NCBI RefSeq assembly: GCF_018283645.1
Contig: NZ_JAGSXH010000030.1
Location: 1 to 57,587, forward strand
Direction: 5' to 3'
Origin: Actinocrinis puniceicyclus
Lineage (GTDB): Bacteria; Actinomycetota; Actinomycetes; Streptomycetales; Catenulisporaceae
DNA: 57,587 bases
The notes beneath the pieces were generated by a model that ran no database searches, was not told the origin of the DNA, and saw only the letters and a list, made by a program, of their open reading frames with translations. Both the position numbers and the translations under genes were made by a program. Below are positions 8,594 to 17,425 of this stretch, piece by piece. Within the stretch, counting starts at the first letter, position 1. Every line of letters starts with the position of its first letter.

Positions 8594-10021
8594 GTGACAT
8601 TCCAGAACGCCGACGAGGTACTCAAGTACCTCAGTGACGAAGGCGTCCAGTTCGTGGACGTCCGGTTCTGCGACCTGCCCGGCGTCATGCAGCACTTCAC
8701 CGTGCCGGTGGAGTCCTTCGGTGCGTCCGTGTTCACCGACGGCCTGGCGTTCGACGGGTCCTCGATCCGCGGCTTCCAGGCGATCCACGAGTCGGACATG
8801 CAGTTGCTGCCGGACCCGGCCACGGCGCGGCTCGACCCGTTCCGCAAGGAGAAGACGCTCAACATCAACTTCTTCATCCACGACCCGCTGACCGGCGAGG
8901 CGTACTCGCGCGACCCGCGCAACGTGGCGAAGAAGGCTGAGGCGTACCTCAAGAGCTCGGGCATCGCGGACACCGCGTACTTCGGCCCCGAGGCCGAGTT
9001 CTACGTGTTCGACTCGATCCGCTTCGACAGCAAGGTGAACGAGTCCTTCTACCACATCGACTCGGAGTCAGGGCACTGGAACACCGGCCGCGAGGAGGTC
9101 GGCGGCAACCTCGGCTACAAGGTGCGATACAAGGGCGGCTACTTCCCGGTCGCGCCCTATGACCACTACGGCGACCTGCGTGACGAGATGGTGCAGGCGC
9201 TCAAGGGGGTCGGCCTTGAGGTGGAGCGGGCGCACCACGAGGTGGGCACCGCCGGCCAGGCCGAGATCAACTACAAGTTCAACACCCTGCTGCACGCGGC
9301 CGACGACCTGATGCTGTTCAAGTACGTCATCAAGAACGTGGCGCTCGCGAACGGCAAGACCGCCACCTTCATGCCGAAGCCGCTCTTCGGCGACAACGGC
9401 TCGGGTATGCACACCCACCAGAGCCTCTGGAAGGACGGCAGCCCGCTCTTCTACGACGAGATCGGCTACGCCGGCCTTGCCGACACCGCCCGCCACTACA
9501 TCGGCGGTCTGCTCAAGCACGCCCCGAGCCTGCTGGCGTTCACCAACCCGAGCGTGAACTCGTACCACCGCCTGGTGCCCGGTTTCGAGGCGCCGGTGAA
9601 CCTGGTCTACTCGCAGCGCAACCGGTCGGCGTGCATCCGCATCCCGATCACCGGCGCGAACCCGAAGGCCAAGCGGATCGAGTTCCGCGTGCCGGACCCG
9701 TCCAGCAACCCGTACCTCGCGTTCTCCGCGATGCTGCTGGCCGGCCTGGACGGCATCAAGAACAAGATCGAGCCGATCGCCCCGGTGGACAAGGACCTCT
9801 ACGAGCTGCCCCCGGACGAGCACGCCGCGGTCCCGCAGGTCCCCGGCAGCCTCGGCGCCGTGCTCGACGCGCTCGAGACCGACCACGACTACCTCACCGC
9901 CGGCGGAGTGTTCACCCAGGACCTGATCGAGACCTGGATCGCTTACAAGCGTTCGGCCGAGATCGACCCGATCCGCCTGCGCCCGCACCCGTACGAGTTC
10001 GACCTCTACTACGACATCTAA
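8594..10021 (+). CDS. glnA: Glutamine synthetase type I (GlnA)
   Basis: 475 residues from GTG 8594, preceded by GAGGAGGA; the open frame runs upstream but homology starts at [13 protein letters not shown]. It makes glutamine from glutamate, ammonia and ATP as a cytosolic dodecamer. Landmarks include [17 protein letters not shown], the metal-binding [10 protein letters not shown], the ammonia/glutamate region [17 protein letters not shown], the ATP-site [10 protein letters not shown], and [17 protein letters not shown]. The adenylylation loop [12 protein letters not shown] carries a Tyr at residue 403, as expected for the GSI-beta enzyme controlled by GlnE, which is encoded at 50-53 kb. A GlnR-type operator lies upstream and a strong terminator downstream. 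Confidence 0.98.
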   Translation: MTFQNADEVLKYLSDEGVQFVDVRFCDLPGVMQHFTVPVESFGASVFTDGLAFDGSSIRGFQAIHESDMQLLPDPATARLDPFRKEKTLNINFFIHDPLTGEAYSRDPRNVAKKAEAYLKSSGIADTAYFGPEAEFYVFDSIRFDSKVNESFYHIDSESGHWNTGREEVGGNLGYKVRYKGGYFPVAPYDHYGDLRDEMVQALKGVGLEVERAHHEVGTAGQAEINYKFNTLLHAADDLMLFKYVIKNVALANGKTATFMPKPLFGDNGSGMHTHQSLWKDGSPLFYDEIGYAGLADTARHYIGGLLKHAPSLLAFTNPSVNSYHRLVPGFEAPVNLVYSQRNRSACIRIPITGANPKAKRIEFRVPDPSSNPYLAFSAMLLAGLDGIKNKIEPIAPVDKDLYELPPDEHAAVPQVPGSLGAVLDALETDHDYLTAGGVFTQDLIETWIAYKRSAEIDPIRLRPHPYEFDLYYDI

Positions 10022-10080
10022 GAACGTCACAGGTCAGGCCCCGTAAACAGCCCCCACGGGCCGTGCACGGGCCATGATCA

Positions 10081-10114
10081 AGGCCCCGCCGACGGACGTT
10101 CGTCGGCGGGGCCT
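10081..10114 (+). terminator. glnA terminator
   Basis: A perfect 14-bp stem AGGCCCCGCCGACG (10081-10094) / CGTCGGCGGGGCCT (10101-10114) with loop GACGTT, 60 nt after the glnA stop. The rest of the 10115-10257 gap shows nothing I can name. Confidence 0.85.
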
Positions 10115-10257
10115 CGTCACGCATCGCTCATAAGGGCGGCTTGGTACCTGACCGCCGCGAGTAGAGGTCGAGCGCACGGCTCGTCGCTTCAATCGCAGCT
10201 CTCGCCCCCGTCGTCAGCAGGGGCGCCGGCCAGTGGGAGCCCACGCTCAGTCCGCCG

Positions 10258-11490
10258 TCAGTCCAGCTGTATGACGCCGGCCTGGATCGGAGCCTGTTCG
10301 CCGTAGGGTGCGCCGGTCACGACGAAGACGAGGCCCGGCCGGCGCCAGGTTCCCGGGCCGGACAGCGGGATGGTGAATCGGCTGTAGCCCCTCGGCATCG
10401 CCGAAGACAACCGCGTCCACTTGCCGGGATCACCGAGCGCCCGATTGACAAAGAAGTCCTCGTCACTGTTGGCGCTGACGATGACGGTGCCCTGGGGGCC
10501 GCCGGAATCCGACCACGACACGGTCGGGGCCGCCGACGGGGCGTACCCGTCCTGGTCGAGCAGCTCCTGCGCCGGGGACGAGGCGAACGACTCCGGATCC
10601 CGGGCGAGCTTGTAGCGCACTGGGTAGTAGGTGTCCGAGACCCCGAACTCGTAGGTCATGATCCACAGACTGTGATGCACTTGCGCGACGGTGGTCATGC
10701 CCGGTCGCTGGCTGTATTCCGCACCCACGGCGTCATCGACGACCGGACCCCAGTGACGCAGGTCCCTGGTGGTCTGATGCGCCAGCTTCTGCCCGTACCT
10801 CGGGTCTCGCTGGTCAGAGTAGTAACAGACGAGCCGGTCATGGTGCAGCAGCAGGAACGGCTCCCACACGGGCGTGTTGCCGTTTTGCGGATTGGGCGGG
10901 CCGCCCTGCGCCACCGTGCTCAGGTACTGCCAGGTCAGGCCACGGTCGACGCTCGCGTACAGCACGATCCGTGTGCTCGAGGAATCCAGTGAGTTGCCGG
11001 CACACAACACCGCGCCCTTCGGGAGGCCGGCGAAGGCGCGCGGCAACTCGTACAGGAACGGCTGCAACCAGAGCCTTCCGGGCTCGCCGTTGTCGGGCAC
11101 ATTGCCCCGCTGAAGCCAGGTATGGCCGCCGTCGTCGCTCCGGAAGATCGGGAACCCGCCCGGCTTTCCGAAGTCGAACTGCTGGAATGTCGCCAGGTAT
11201 GTCTGCGATCCGCCCGGCTGCACGCTGAGCCGCACGGCTCGCGCGTACGCCGCGCCTGGTCCGGGGTCGGCCACCGTGACCGGGCCGAATGGAACCTCAC
11301 CCTGCGATAGGCCGGAGTTCGTCGCCGCCGCGACCGCTGTTCCCGTCCTGCCCACAGACAGCGCCACAACCGCGGCTCCCCCTGTCCCGAGTAACGCCCG
11401 GCGTGTCAGGCGCACAGCCCCGTCAGCCACACCATCGGCTCGCCGACCATCGGTGGATGCGGTCCACAGCGAGTCACGACCATTCTGCAT
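10258..11490 (-). CDS. Tat-exported sialidase-fold glycosidase, GH93 exo-arabinanase-like
   Basis: 410 residues from ATG 11490 behind AAGGGGA. A twin-arginine signal is visible (LTRRALLGTGGAAVVALSV, residues 29-47), followed by an Ala-rich cleavage region, so the enzyme is probably exported folded. The mature part is a beta-propeller with Asp-box type turns (FRSDDGGHTW, ASVDRGLTW). The segments WEPFLLLHHDRLVCYYSDQR, GQKLAHQTTRDLRHWGPVVD and RPGMTTVAQ resemble GH93 exo-1,5-alpha-arabinanases, which act on plant arabinan. The GH93 assignment is from remembered family features. A generic BNR-repeat glycosidase is the fallback. Confidence 0.75.
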   Translation of the reverse strand: MQNGRDSLWTASTDGRRADGVADGAVRLTRRALLGTGGAAVVALSVGRTGTAVAAATNSGLSQGEVPFGPVTVADPGPGAAYARAVRLSVQPGGSQTYLATFQQFDFGKPGGFPIFRSDDGGHTWLQRGNVPDNGEPGRLWLQPFLYELPRAFAGLPKGAVLCAGNSLDSSSTRIVLYASVDRGLTWQYLSTVAQGGPPNPQNGNTPVWEPFLLLHHDRLVCYYSDQRDPRYGQKLAHQTTRDLRHWGPVVDDAVGAEYSQRPGMTTVAQVHHSLWIMTYEFGVSDTYYPVRYKLARDPESFASSPAQELLDQDGYAPSAAPTVSWSDSGGPQGTVIVSANSDEDFFVNRALGDPGKWTRLSSAMPRGYSRFTIPLSGPGTWRRPGLVFVVTGAPYGEQAPIQAGVIQLD

Positions 11491-11802
11491 GGTTCCCCTT
11501 CGCTCTATTGAGATCAGCGATGGGGACGTTACGCGGTTTAGCAGCCGAGTCAATGGACTGCGCCCAGATCGGGGTGAATAACCCTGCTTCGTCCGGGCAC
11601 ATCAGAGCCTTGACAAGCTTGGCGAGGCATCGGTCAGTGGTGTCGCCACGACAACCGGGAACCCGAGCACGGCCATCCATGTCAGTGGTCGACTCTACGG
11701 TCAATAACCGGTGAGGGGAGATTCGCGTCGATCCCGAGCCAGGAGCGCACCGGACGGTCCGGGCCCGCGTGAGCGGGTCTGGACCGTCCGGCTGTACGGG
11801 TT
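11491..11802. other. 312-nt intergenic region upstream of the GH93-like gene
   Basis: It holds the promoter region of the GH93-like gene on the minus strand and, at its high-coordinate end, the terminator of the norB operon. A small palindrome CAAGCTTG lies near 11615. I see no open frame with support, no RNA gene and no clear operator. Confidence 0.5.
11750..11791 (-). terminator. Terminator of the norB operon
   Basis: A perfect 11-bp stem CCGGACGGTCC (11750-11760) / GGACCGTCCGG (11781-11791) with a nested CCCGC-GTGA-GCGGG hairpin in the loop. It lies 12 nt beyond the stop of the small membrane protein gene (11803). Confidence 0.75.
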
Positions 11803-12183
11803 CTACATCCCGGCCGGGCGGCGCACCGGCTTGCGCCGCAACCGCCCGAGCAAGCGGGAGCCGAGCAGCGCGTGCAGAAGGCCGATCGTGGACAGCACCG
11901 CAAGCTCGGCCGGCCGGTGGTGCCGGAGCAGTTCCACCGCGGCGAGCACGATCGCGACCGCCACGACGAGCGCGGACAGCACCCCGTGGAAGCGCCGCAC
12001 CTCGGAGTGCGGCCAATCCTCGGGGTCGGCCGGCTCCGGCGCGTCGGGGACCGCGCGACGATAGCCGGCGAACACCCGCGACGCCCACGCGCTGGTCGAC
12101 TGACGCCCGTAGAGTTCGAGCACCCCGACGAGAACGAGGAGCGCCGCGAGGTACACGGCCACGAACCCGGCCTCGGTGCTCAC
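11803..12183 (-). CDS. Small membrane protein translationally coupled to norB
   Basis: 126 residues from GTG 12183. The start overlaps the norB stop by 4 nt (GTGA), so translation is probably coupled. Two clear hydrophobic helices are visible: residues 5-24 (AGFVAVYLAALLVLVGVLEL) and about 68-90 (GVLSALVVAVAIVLAAVELL). A third, weaker one lies near AELAVLSTIGLLHALLG. The loop between the first two is acidic (DAPEPADPEDWPHSE), and the C-terminus is basic (RRKPVRRP). I recognise no family. The coupling suggests an accessory or assembly role for the NO reductase, which is inference. Confidence 0.75.
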   Translation of the reverse strand: MSTEAGFVAVYLAALLVLVGVLELYGRQSTSAWASRVFAGYRRAVPDAPEPADPEDWPHSEVRRFHGVLSALVVAVAIVLAAVELLRHHRPAELAVLSTIGLLHALLGSRLLGRLRRKPVRRPAGM

Positions 12184-14564
12184 GCCGTCACCGGCTCGGC
12201 ATCCGGTTCGGCTCCGGCGGCCGGATCGTCCTGGACGATCTCGGTGAACAACAGGACCTCCTCGGGATCGGCCGCACTCCGGACCGCCTTGGTGCGGTAG
12301 CGCACACCGAGCCAAGTCATCCACAGCAAAGGCAGCACCCCGGCGATGAACACCACATCACCGGGCAGGCGGAGCCACTCGAAGAAGGAATTGGTGTTGC
12401 CCTGGAGGTAACCCAGGCTGCGCGCGTCCGCGTAGCCGCTCTGAACGACCTTGTACAGCTGTAGAGCGCCCTGAGGAAGCATCGAGGCGAAAGACATCCA
12501 CAGCAGGCCGATGTTGAGCAGCCAGAAGGACAACCGGGGCCAGCGGTCGGACCACCGCTCCTCCGGGATGAGGTAACGCAGCGCGAACACGGCGAACCCG
12601 ACGGCCAACATGCCGTAGACGCCCATCATCGCGGCGTGCGCGTGGTTGGCGGTCAGCCCGGTACCGATCTCGTAGTAGGAGACGATCGGCAGGTTGATCA
12701 GGAAGCCGTCGATGCCCGCGCCGAGGAAGTTCCAGAAGCCGACCGCGGCCAGGAACATCACGGCCCAGCGGTGCGGGAACGGGGTGGACGAGCCGCTGCG
12801 CCGCCGGGCGCCGAGCTGCAGGAAGCTCCAGGCCTCGACCGTCAGGAACAGCAGCGGGACCACCTCGAGCGCGGAAAACGTGGCGCCGAGCGCGAGATGC
12901 TCGGCGGGCGCGCCCTGGAAGTAGAGATGGTGCATCGTGCCGATGATGCCGCCGGCGCTGTAGAGCACGATGTCGAGGTAGATCACGGTCAGCGCCACGC
13001 GCTCGCGCACGACGCCGAGCAGGACGAACAGGTACGCGACCGTGGCGGTGGTGAACAGCTCCATGAAGTCCTCGACCCACAGGTGCACCACTATGAAACG
13101 CCAGAAGTCGCCCGCGGTGAACTCCGAGTCGGGGTTGGTGATCAGGCCCACGGCGTAGAACGCGGGCAGCGCGAGGGCGGCCAGGAAGAACAGCCACGGC
13201 ATGTTCGCGACGCTCTCCGTGCGCAGCCGCTTTCGCAGGCCCCGGAACAGGATGAAGGTCCACAGCGCGAGCCCGACGACCAGCAGCACCTGCCATACCT
13301 TGCCCAGGTCGATGTACGCCCAGCCCTGGTCGCCGAACTCCTTCCACAGTGAGCCGAGCCAGCCGCGCATGCCGGCCATCTCGCCGAGCAGGCTGCCGAC
13401 GACCACCACCACGAGCGCGCCGAGCAGCACCCGGGTGAGCAGCGCCTGCCGCCGCGGTTCCCAGCCGCGGGAGATGAGCGGAGTGAGGAAGATGCCGATG
13501 GCCAGGAACGAGGTGACCACCCAGAAGATCGCCAGCTGCTCGTGCCAGGTGCGGGTGAGGTTGTACGGCAGCCAGCGGTCCATCGGGATGCCGAAGAAGC
13601 TGCTGAGGTCGGCCCGGTAGTGCTCGGTCAGGGCGCCCACGAGGGTCTGGACCAGGAACAGCGCCGCCATCGCGAGGAAGAATCCCGCGGTGGCGCGCTG
13701 CGCCGGGGTCAGCTTCACCTTGTCGGGCGCGTGGAAGCGCAGCTCCCGGTGGTCGCGGTGGTGCCAGCCGAGGAAGTTCCAGCGGCCGAAGGCGGCGAAG
13801 ATCGCGCCGGCGCCGGCCAGCAGGAAGATCAGCGACAGCACGCTCCAGAGCACGACATGACCGGTCGGGACGTTGTCCACCAGCCGTTCTGAGGGCCAGT
13901 TGTTGGTGTAGGAGTAGTCCGTGTCCGGACGGTCGGCGGCGGCGGACCAGGCGGTCCAGCCGAAGTAGGCGGTCAGGTCGAAGATGTCCGCCGGATCGGT
14001 GATCGCGCTCGGCCGCACCCCGTTCTCGCCCTTCGGGCTGCCGAGCAGTTCGGCGTAGTGCGTCCTGATCTGCTGGAACGCCACGGCCTGCGCCTCGGTC
14101 CACACCAGGGTGCCGCTCTTCTCGTCGTACCTGTTGGTGCGGAAGTCGGCGACGGTCCGGCCGTGCGGGTCGCGCAGGCCCTCGCGGGAGTACTGGTCCT
14201 GCACGGAGGTTGCGGCCCGGTTGAGGTAGTCGGCGGTGAAGTCAGGCCCGAGATAGGCGCCCTGGCCGAAGATGGAGCCGTACTCCATCAGGCCGTTGCG
14301 CAGGAACGTCTCCTGGCCCTTGCGGATCTGCTCTCCGGTGAAGAGGACCTTGCCGCTCGGCGTGACGACACGGTCCGGGATCGGCGGCTGGAACTGGTAG
14401 GTGAGCATCGCCAGCAGGCCGAGCACGAGGAAGCCGGCGACGGTGACGAGGATGGACGCCTGGACCCAGCCCTTCGCGATCATCCTGGGCTGTTTCGCCC
14501 CGGGCGGCCGGTCGGACGCGGGCGTCCCGAACTGGTCTCCAGTGGCGGGTTCGGACAATGCCAT
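12180..14564 (-). CDS. norB: Quinol-dependent nitric oxide reductase (qNOR)
   Basis: 794 residues from ATG 14564 with AGGAGG upstream. A single-subunit qNOR reduces 2 NO to N2O using quinol. The N-terminal extension fused to the catalytic subunit, with an outer loop after the first helix (QFQPPIPDRVVTPSGK onward), marks the quinol type. About 12-14 transmembrane helices follow. The haem and non-haem iron ligands of the haem-copper superfamily are recognisable in GHVVLWSVLSL, HLWVEDFMELF (His and Glu), MHHLYFQG (His pair) and TANHAHAAMMGVYG (two His). It probably detoxifies NO, since no other denitrification gene is present here. The upstream region has an inverted-repeat operator candidate. 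Confidence 0.95.
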   Translation of the reverse strand: MALSEPATGDQFGTPASDRPPGAKQPRMIAKGWVQASILVTVAGFLVLGLLAMLTYQFQPPIPDRVVTPSGKVLFTGEQIRKGQETFLRNGLMEYGSIFGQGAYLGPDFTADYLNRAATSVQDQYSREGLRDPHGRTVADFRTNRYDEKSGTLVWTEAQAVAFQQIRTHYAELLGSPKGENGVRPSAITDPADIFDLTAYFGWTAWSAAADRPDTDYSYTNNWPSERLVDNVPTGHVVLWSVLSLIFLLAGAGAIFAAFGRWNFLGWHHRDHRELRFHAPDKVKLTPAQRATAGFFLAMAALFLVQTLVGALTEHYRADLSSFFGIPMDRWLPYNLTRTWHEQLAIFWVVTSFLAIGIFLTPLISRGWEPRRQALLTRVLLGALVVVVVGSLLGEMAGMRGWLGSLWKEFGDQGWAYIDLGKVWQVLLVVGLALWTFILFRGLRKRLRTESVANMPWLFFLAALALPAFYAVGLITNPDSEFTAGDFWRFIVVHLWVEDFMELFTTATVAYLFVLLGVVRERVALTVIYLDIVLYSAGGIIGTMHHLYFQGAPAEHLALGATFSALEVVPLLFLTVEAWSFLQLGARRRSGSSTPFPHRWAVMFLAAVGFWNFLGAGIDGFLINLPIVSYYEIGTGLTANHAHAAMMGVYGMLAVGFAVFALRYLIPEERWSDRWPRLSFWLLNIGLLWMSFASMLPQGALQLYKVVQSGYADARSLGYLQGNTNSFFEWLRLPGDVVFIAGVLPLLWMTWLGVRYRTKAVRSAADPEEVLLFTEIVQDDPAAGAEPDAEPVTA

Positions 14565-14909
14565 AGGTCTGATTCCTCCTCCGTGCACGCGGCACACTCC
14601 GGCTCCATATGCGGATCACCGAGCCAGCACGGCACAATAAAGTACAGACCGTTTGTATAAACAACTCAGACTGATGTGATGTTCGACACGCCGTAGAAGT
14701 TGGCGTGCGTTCCGCGCCTTCACAGAGAATACGCAGGTAATGCTGTTGATCCTCGCGCCGATGTTGCCAGCGTCACGGCAGTTAACCCTGGGCAACCGCA
14801 CTCGACCGTGCAACCGAAGCGTCGCATCGCCCGACTGCAAGGATTGAAACGATAATATCCCGTGAAAAATGGGACGGAGGAGCCGGTCGGCCGCCGGCGG
14901 GGACGGCGA
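14565..14909. other. norB promoter region
   Basis: 345 nt between the norB start and the GH28 terminator. Positions 14636-14670 are clearly AT-richer than the surroundings and hold an inverted repeat (14643-14657). The remainder shows short AT-rich patches near 14730-14860 but no supported gene; small minus-strand open frames here look like chance. Confidence 0.5.
14643..14657. promoter_or_regulatory. Inverted-repeat operator candidate upstream of norB
   Basis: TACAGACCGTTTGTA has dyad symmetry at six of seven base pairs (TACARAC-N-GTYTGTA). It lies about 79 nt upstream of the norB start in a local AT-rich patch. A regulator such as an NO sensor is likely, but the motif does not identify the family. 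Confidence 0.5.
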
Positions 14910-14950
14910 GCCGGTCCTGCCGCGCTCGGCGGATATGCGGCAGGACCGGC
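14910..14950 (-). terminator. Terminator of the GH28 gene
   Basis: A perfect 14-bp stem GCCGGTCCTGCCGC (14910-14923) / GCGGCAGGACCGGC (14937-14950) with a 13-nt loop, 13 nt beyond the stop codon at 14964. Confidence 0.85.
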
Positions 14951-14963
14951 CGGATCGCCCCGC

Positions 14964-16436
14964 TTACAGGCTCGGGAAGCTCGGGAACGAGCAGGACGGG
15001 ACGCTGCCGGAGGTCACCGGAGCCGACAGCCTGGTCAGGCTCACGTCAGTGCCCGAGGACGGATTGAGGTTGGAGCTGTAGGTGTCGACGTACGCGTACT
15101 CGGCCGTGTAGGACGTGTTGTCCAGGCTGACGTACTGAAGGTAGAGGCCCGTCATGTGCGAGGAATCGTAGCCCTCGATGATCGACGTGGCTCCCGAGAC
15201 AGAGCTCTGCGACTTGAGGCCGTCGATGATGATGTTGGTGAACTCGGGGATGCTGCTGGTGCTGCTGGAGGAGGAGTAGCGCGGGTTCAGCTCGATCAGG
15301 TGCTTCACACCGCTCTCGCAGGTGTTGATGTAGGTGACCGTGGAGACCTTGCCGCCCTTGCCCGGATAGCTCTTGATCCGGATGCCGTTGTTCAGGCTGC
15401 TGACGTTGCCGGAGCTGTCGGTGCCCTGGACGGTGTTGTTCTTCACGAGCACGTTGCTCACGCCGTCGTTGGTCTCGCTGCCGATGGAGATGCCGTGCGT
15501 GCCGTAGAAGTGGTTGTTCGCGATCGTGATGTTGCTGGACGCGCCGCTGCCGCCCTTGATCGCGATACCGTCGTCGCCGTCCTGGATGTACGAGTTCTCG
15601 ATCGTGACGTTGCTGGCGGCGTCCGGATCGATGCCGTCGGTGTTGCGGGCCGTCGCCGGGGTCTTGATCCGCACGCCCCAGGCGGTGAAACCGCTGCCGG
15701 ACTTGTAGGTCACGTGGAAGAACGCGCCGTTGACCAGGTTGATGTCGTAGAGGGTGGCGTTGTCGGCGCCGGAGAAGTACACCAGCCGCGGGTTGTTCTG
15801 CTTCCTGCCCTCGTTGCCCGCGGTGGTGCCCAGCTGCCACCAGGTGGTGCTGGTGCCCCACATCGTCTGGCCGCCGCGGCCGTCGATGGTGCCCTGTGAG
15901 CCGCTGGAGTTGCGGATGCCCTCGATGCCGGAGTTGGCGCCGGAGACCTTGATGAACGGGTTGCAGCCGTTGTCGCTGCTGGAGATCGTGCCGCACACGT
16001 CCGAGGAACTCGACTGGTACTGCGAGGCGACGCGGGTGGCGTAGAGCGTGGCGCCCGCGTTGATCACCAGGTACACCCCGCCCGGCACGGTGAGCGGCGC
16101 GGACAGGAACGCGTTGTTGCTGCCACTGCCGGTCAGCTCGACGGCCTTGTTCGTTCCCTTACACGAGTTGAGCGCGGACTGGATGCGGGAGGTGTCCGGC
16201 GGGTTGGCCTCGGTGCCGCTGGAGAACTGCTCGTTTCCGGTGGCCAGCTTCGCGGTCAGCGTGGTGCAGACCGACGGCGGGGAGGGCTGGCCGACCGAGC
16301 GGCTGTCGCCGGTGGCGACGCTGGCGCCCTGCGCGGTACCGGCGGTCAACACGCCGAGCACGAGGGCGGCCGCGGCCGCGGCCGCGAGGGAGATTTTGGG
16401 CGTCGCAGGACGCAGTGTTCGGGTGAACGAACGCAT
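14964..16436 (-). CDS. Secreted polygalacturonase-type glycoside hydrolase (GH28)
   Basis: 490 residues. A Sec signal peptide is clear (RPATPKISLAAAAAAALVL, cleavage likely after ...AGTAQGA). The mature protein is a right-handed beta-helix with the GH28 signatures in order: NTDGID near residue 265, DGDDGIAIKGG near 288, the catalytic-region GTHGISIGSET near 310, and GIRIKSYPGKGG near 350. These contain the three catalytic Asp residues, the His and the substrate-binding Arg-Ile-Lys of polygalacturonases. It should hydrolyse pectic polygalacturonan outside the cell, complementing the arabinan-type GH93-like enzyme nearby. Exo versus endo action cannot be told. It is divergent from the STAS gene. 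Confidence 0.93.
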   Translation of the reverse strand: MRSFTRTLRPATPKISLAAAAAAALVLGVLTAGTAQGASVATGDSRSVGQPSPPSVCTTLTAKLATGNEQFSSGTEANPPDTSRIQSALNSCKGTNKAVELTGSGSNNAFLSAPLTVPGGVYLVINAGATLYATRVASQYQSSSSDVCGTISSSDNGCNPFIKVSGANSGIEGIRNSSGSQGTIDGRGGQTMWGTSTTWWQLGTTAGNEGRKQNNPRLVYFSGADNATLYDINLVNGAFFHVTYKSGSGFTAWGVRIKTPATARNTDGIDPDAASNVTIENSYIQDGDDGIAIKGGSGASSNITIANNHFYGTHGISIGSETNDGVSNVLVKNNTVQGTDSSGNVSSLNNGIRIKSYPGKGGKVSTVTYINTCESGVKHLIELNPRYSSSSSTSSIPEFTNIIIDGLKSQSSVSGATSIIEGYDSSHMTGLYLQYVSLDNTSYTAEYAYVDTYSSNLNPSSGTDVSLTRLSAPVTSGSVPSCSFPSFPSL

Positions 16437-16821
16437 GAAACCTGTCCTTGAGTCGTGGACTGACTGTCACATGCGCGGCCGTTCACCCTCTGCCGACCGC
16501 GTAACGACGGTGTTGCGCACCGTTGCGAAAGGAGAGTACAGGGCGTGGCAGGCGTTTGGATAGACCCGGTTTGCTCGGCTGTCCGCGGGTACGGGGTGAA
16601 GATCCGGAACACGCCTGATACACGCCGTTTGCACCGAGGGAACGTTTCAACGCCACCATGCGCGGCTAAGCGGACTAGACTGGAACACGGTTCGGAGCAG
16701 AGCCGTCGATGGTGATCTGGGGCACGCGATGCGCGGGCGCCAGGCGCCGCCCGCGCATCATCACCGGGATTCGGCTCTCCGGCTCTCCGATCCGCGGCCG
16801 CTTTTCGTAAGGGAGCCGCCC
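16437..16821. other. 385-nt divergent region with a structured leader
   Basis: Between the GH28 and STAS genes. It contains a perfect 12-bp hairpin GATGCGCGGGCG (16728-16739) / CGCCCGCGCATC (16748-16759) with an 8-nt loop, 62 nt before the STAS start. If it lies in the leader it could affect translation or terminate read-through. No other element is defined. Confidence 0.5.
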
Positions 16822-17265
16822 ATGGTGCCGCACTCCCGAGACCTCTCCCGCGCGCGGTCGCACTCGCCGGGCCTGTACGTCGAAGTGGCCCGCGCCGAGC
16901 ACGTGACGACCGTCTGCGTCGACGGGGACGTCGATCTGGCCACAGTGTGCCTTTTGAGCGCGGCCGCCGAGGTCTGCTTGCAGGGGCCGCCGCTGCGGGT
17001 GATCGTCGATCTTTCGCGGGTCACCTTCTTCGGCGCCGCCGGGCTGACCGCGCTGGTACGCCTGCGCGAACAGGCCGAGAACGCCGCGACCGACCTCGTG
17101 CTGAGCGCCCCGTCCGCGGCGGTGCACACCGTGCTGGACATCGTGGACGTGGCACGGCGCTTCCGCATCGAGCCGGTGCCCGCGGCGCAGCCGGCCGGCA
17201 GCGATGCCGCGGCGCAGCACGGCACGGTGCACCGCAGCGCGGTGGCCTTCCGTCCCGGCTGCTAG
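16822..17265 (+). CDS. STAS-domain protein (anti-sigma factor antagonist type) lacking the phospho-serine
   Basis: 147 residues from ATG 16822, preceded by GGGAG; an upstream in-frame start (16729) would run through the leader hairpin. The STAS fold is visible: YVEVARAEHVTTVCVDGDVDLATV, then VIVDLSRVTFFGAAGLTALVRL, then LVLSAPSAAVHTVLDIVDVA. In SpoIIAA-type antagonists the loop reads D-S-S-G-L, with a Ser phosphorylated by the anti-sigma kinase. Here it is FFGAAGL, so that Ser is replaced by Ala. It may bind a partner without the usual switch. No anti-sigma kinase lies nearby. The gene ends exactly where a 60-bp palindrome begins. Confidence 0.85.
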   Translation: MVPHSRDLSRARSHSPGLYVEVARAEHVTTVCVDGDVDLATVCLLSAAAEVCLQGPPLRVIVDLSRVTFFGAAGLTALVRLREQAENAATDLVLSAPSAAVHTVLDIVDVARRFRIEPVPAAQPAGSDAAAQHGTVHRSAVAFRPGC

Positions 17266-17324
17266 TGTCCCGCGCCGGAAATCCGCCGTGAAAATTTTCA
17301 CGGCGGATTTCCGGCGCGGGACAC
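17265..17324. repeat. Perfect 60-bp palindrome
   Basis: 30-nt arms 17265-17294 and 17295-17324 are exact reverse complements with no spacer and centre AAAATTTT. The first base is the last base of the STAS stop codon. Outer bases 17264 and 17325 do not pair. As RNA it would form a 28-bp stem with a 4-nt loop in either direction, so a bidirectional terminator is the simple reading. The perfection and length also fit a repetitive palindromic element. Confidence 0.9.
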
Positions 17325-17425
17325 CAGGCCAGGCCCGCATCGTTTCCGGTACCGGCGAGCGGGCAATCGCGGGCGTTCGCGTCGCACCGGGCGCAGCCGT
17401 GCCCGCACCGGAAGTGAGGCACCGG

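Noticed and set aside
3858-12496. A 19-nt identical stretch (AGCATCGAGGCGAAAGACA) at 3858-3876 and 12478-12496
   Set aside because: Both lie in minus-strand genes and encode the same short peptide SFASML, so coding coincidence explains it.
16675-17340. A minus-strand 221-codon frame across the STAS gene
   Set aside because: It is antisense to the STAS gene and owes its end to the 60-bp palindrome, which mirrors the plus-strand reading.
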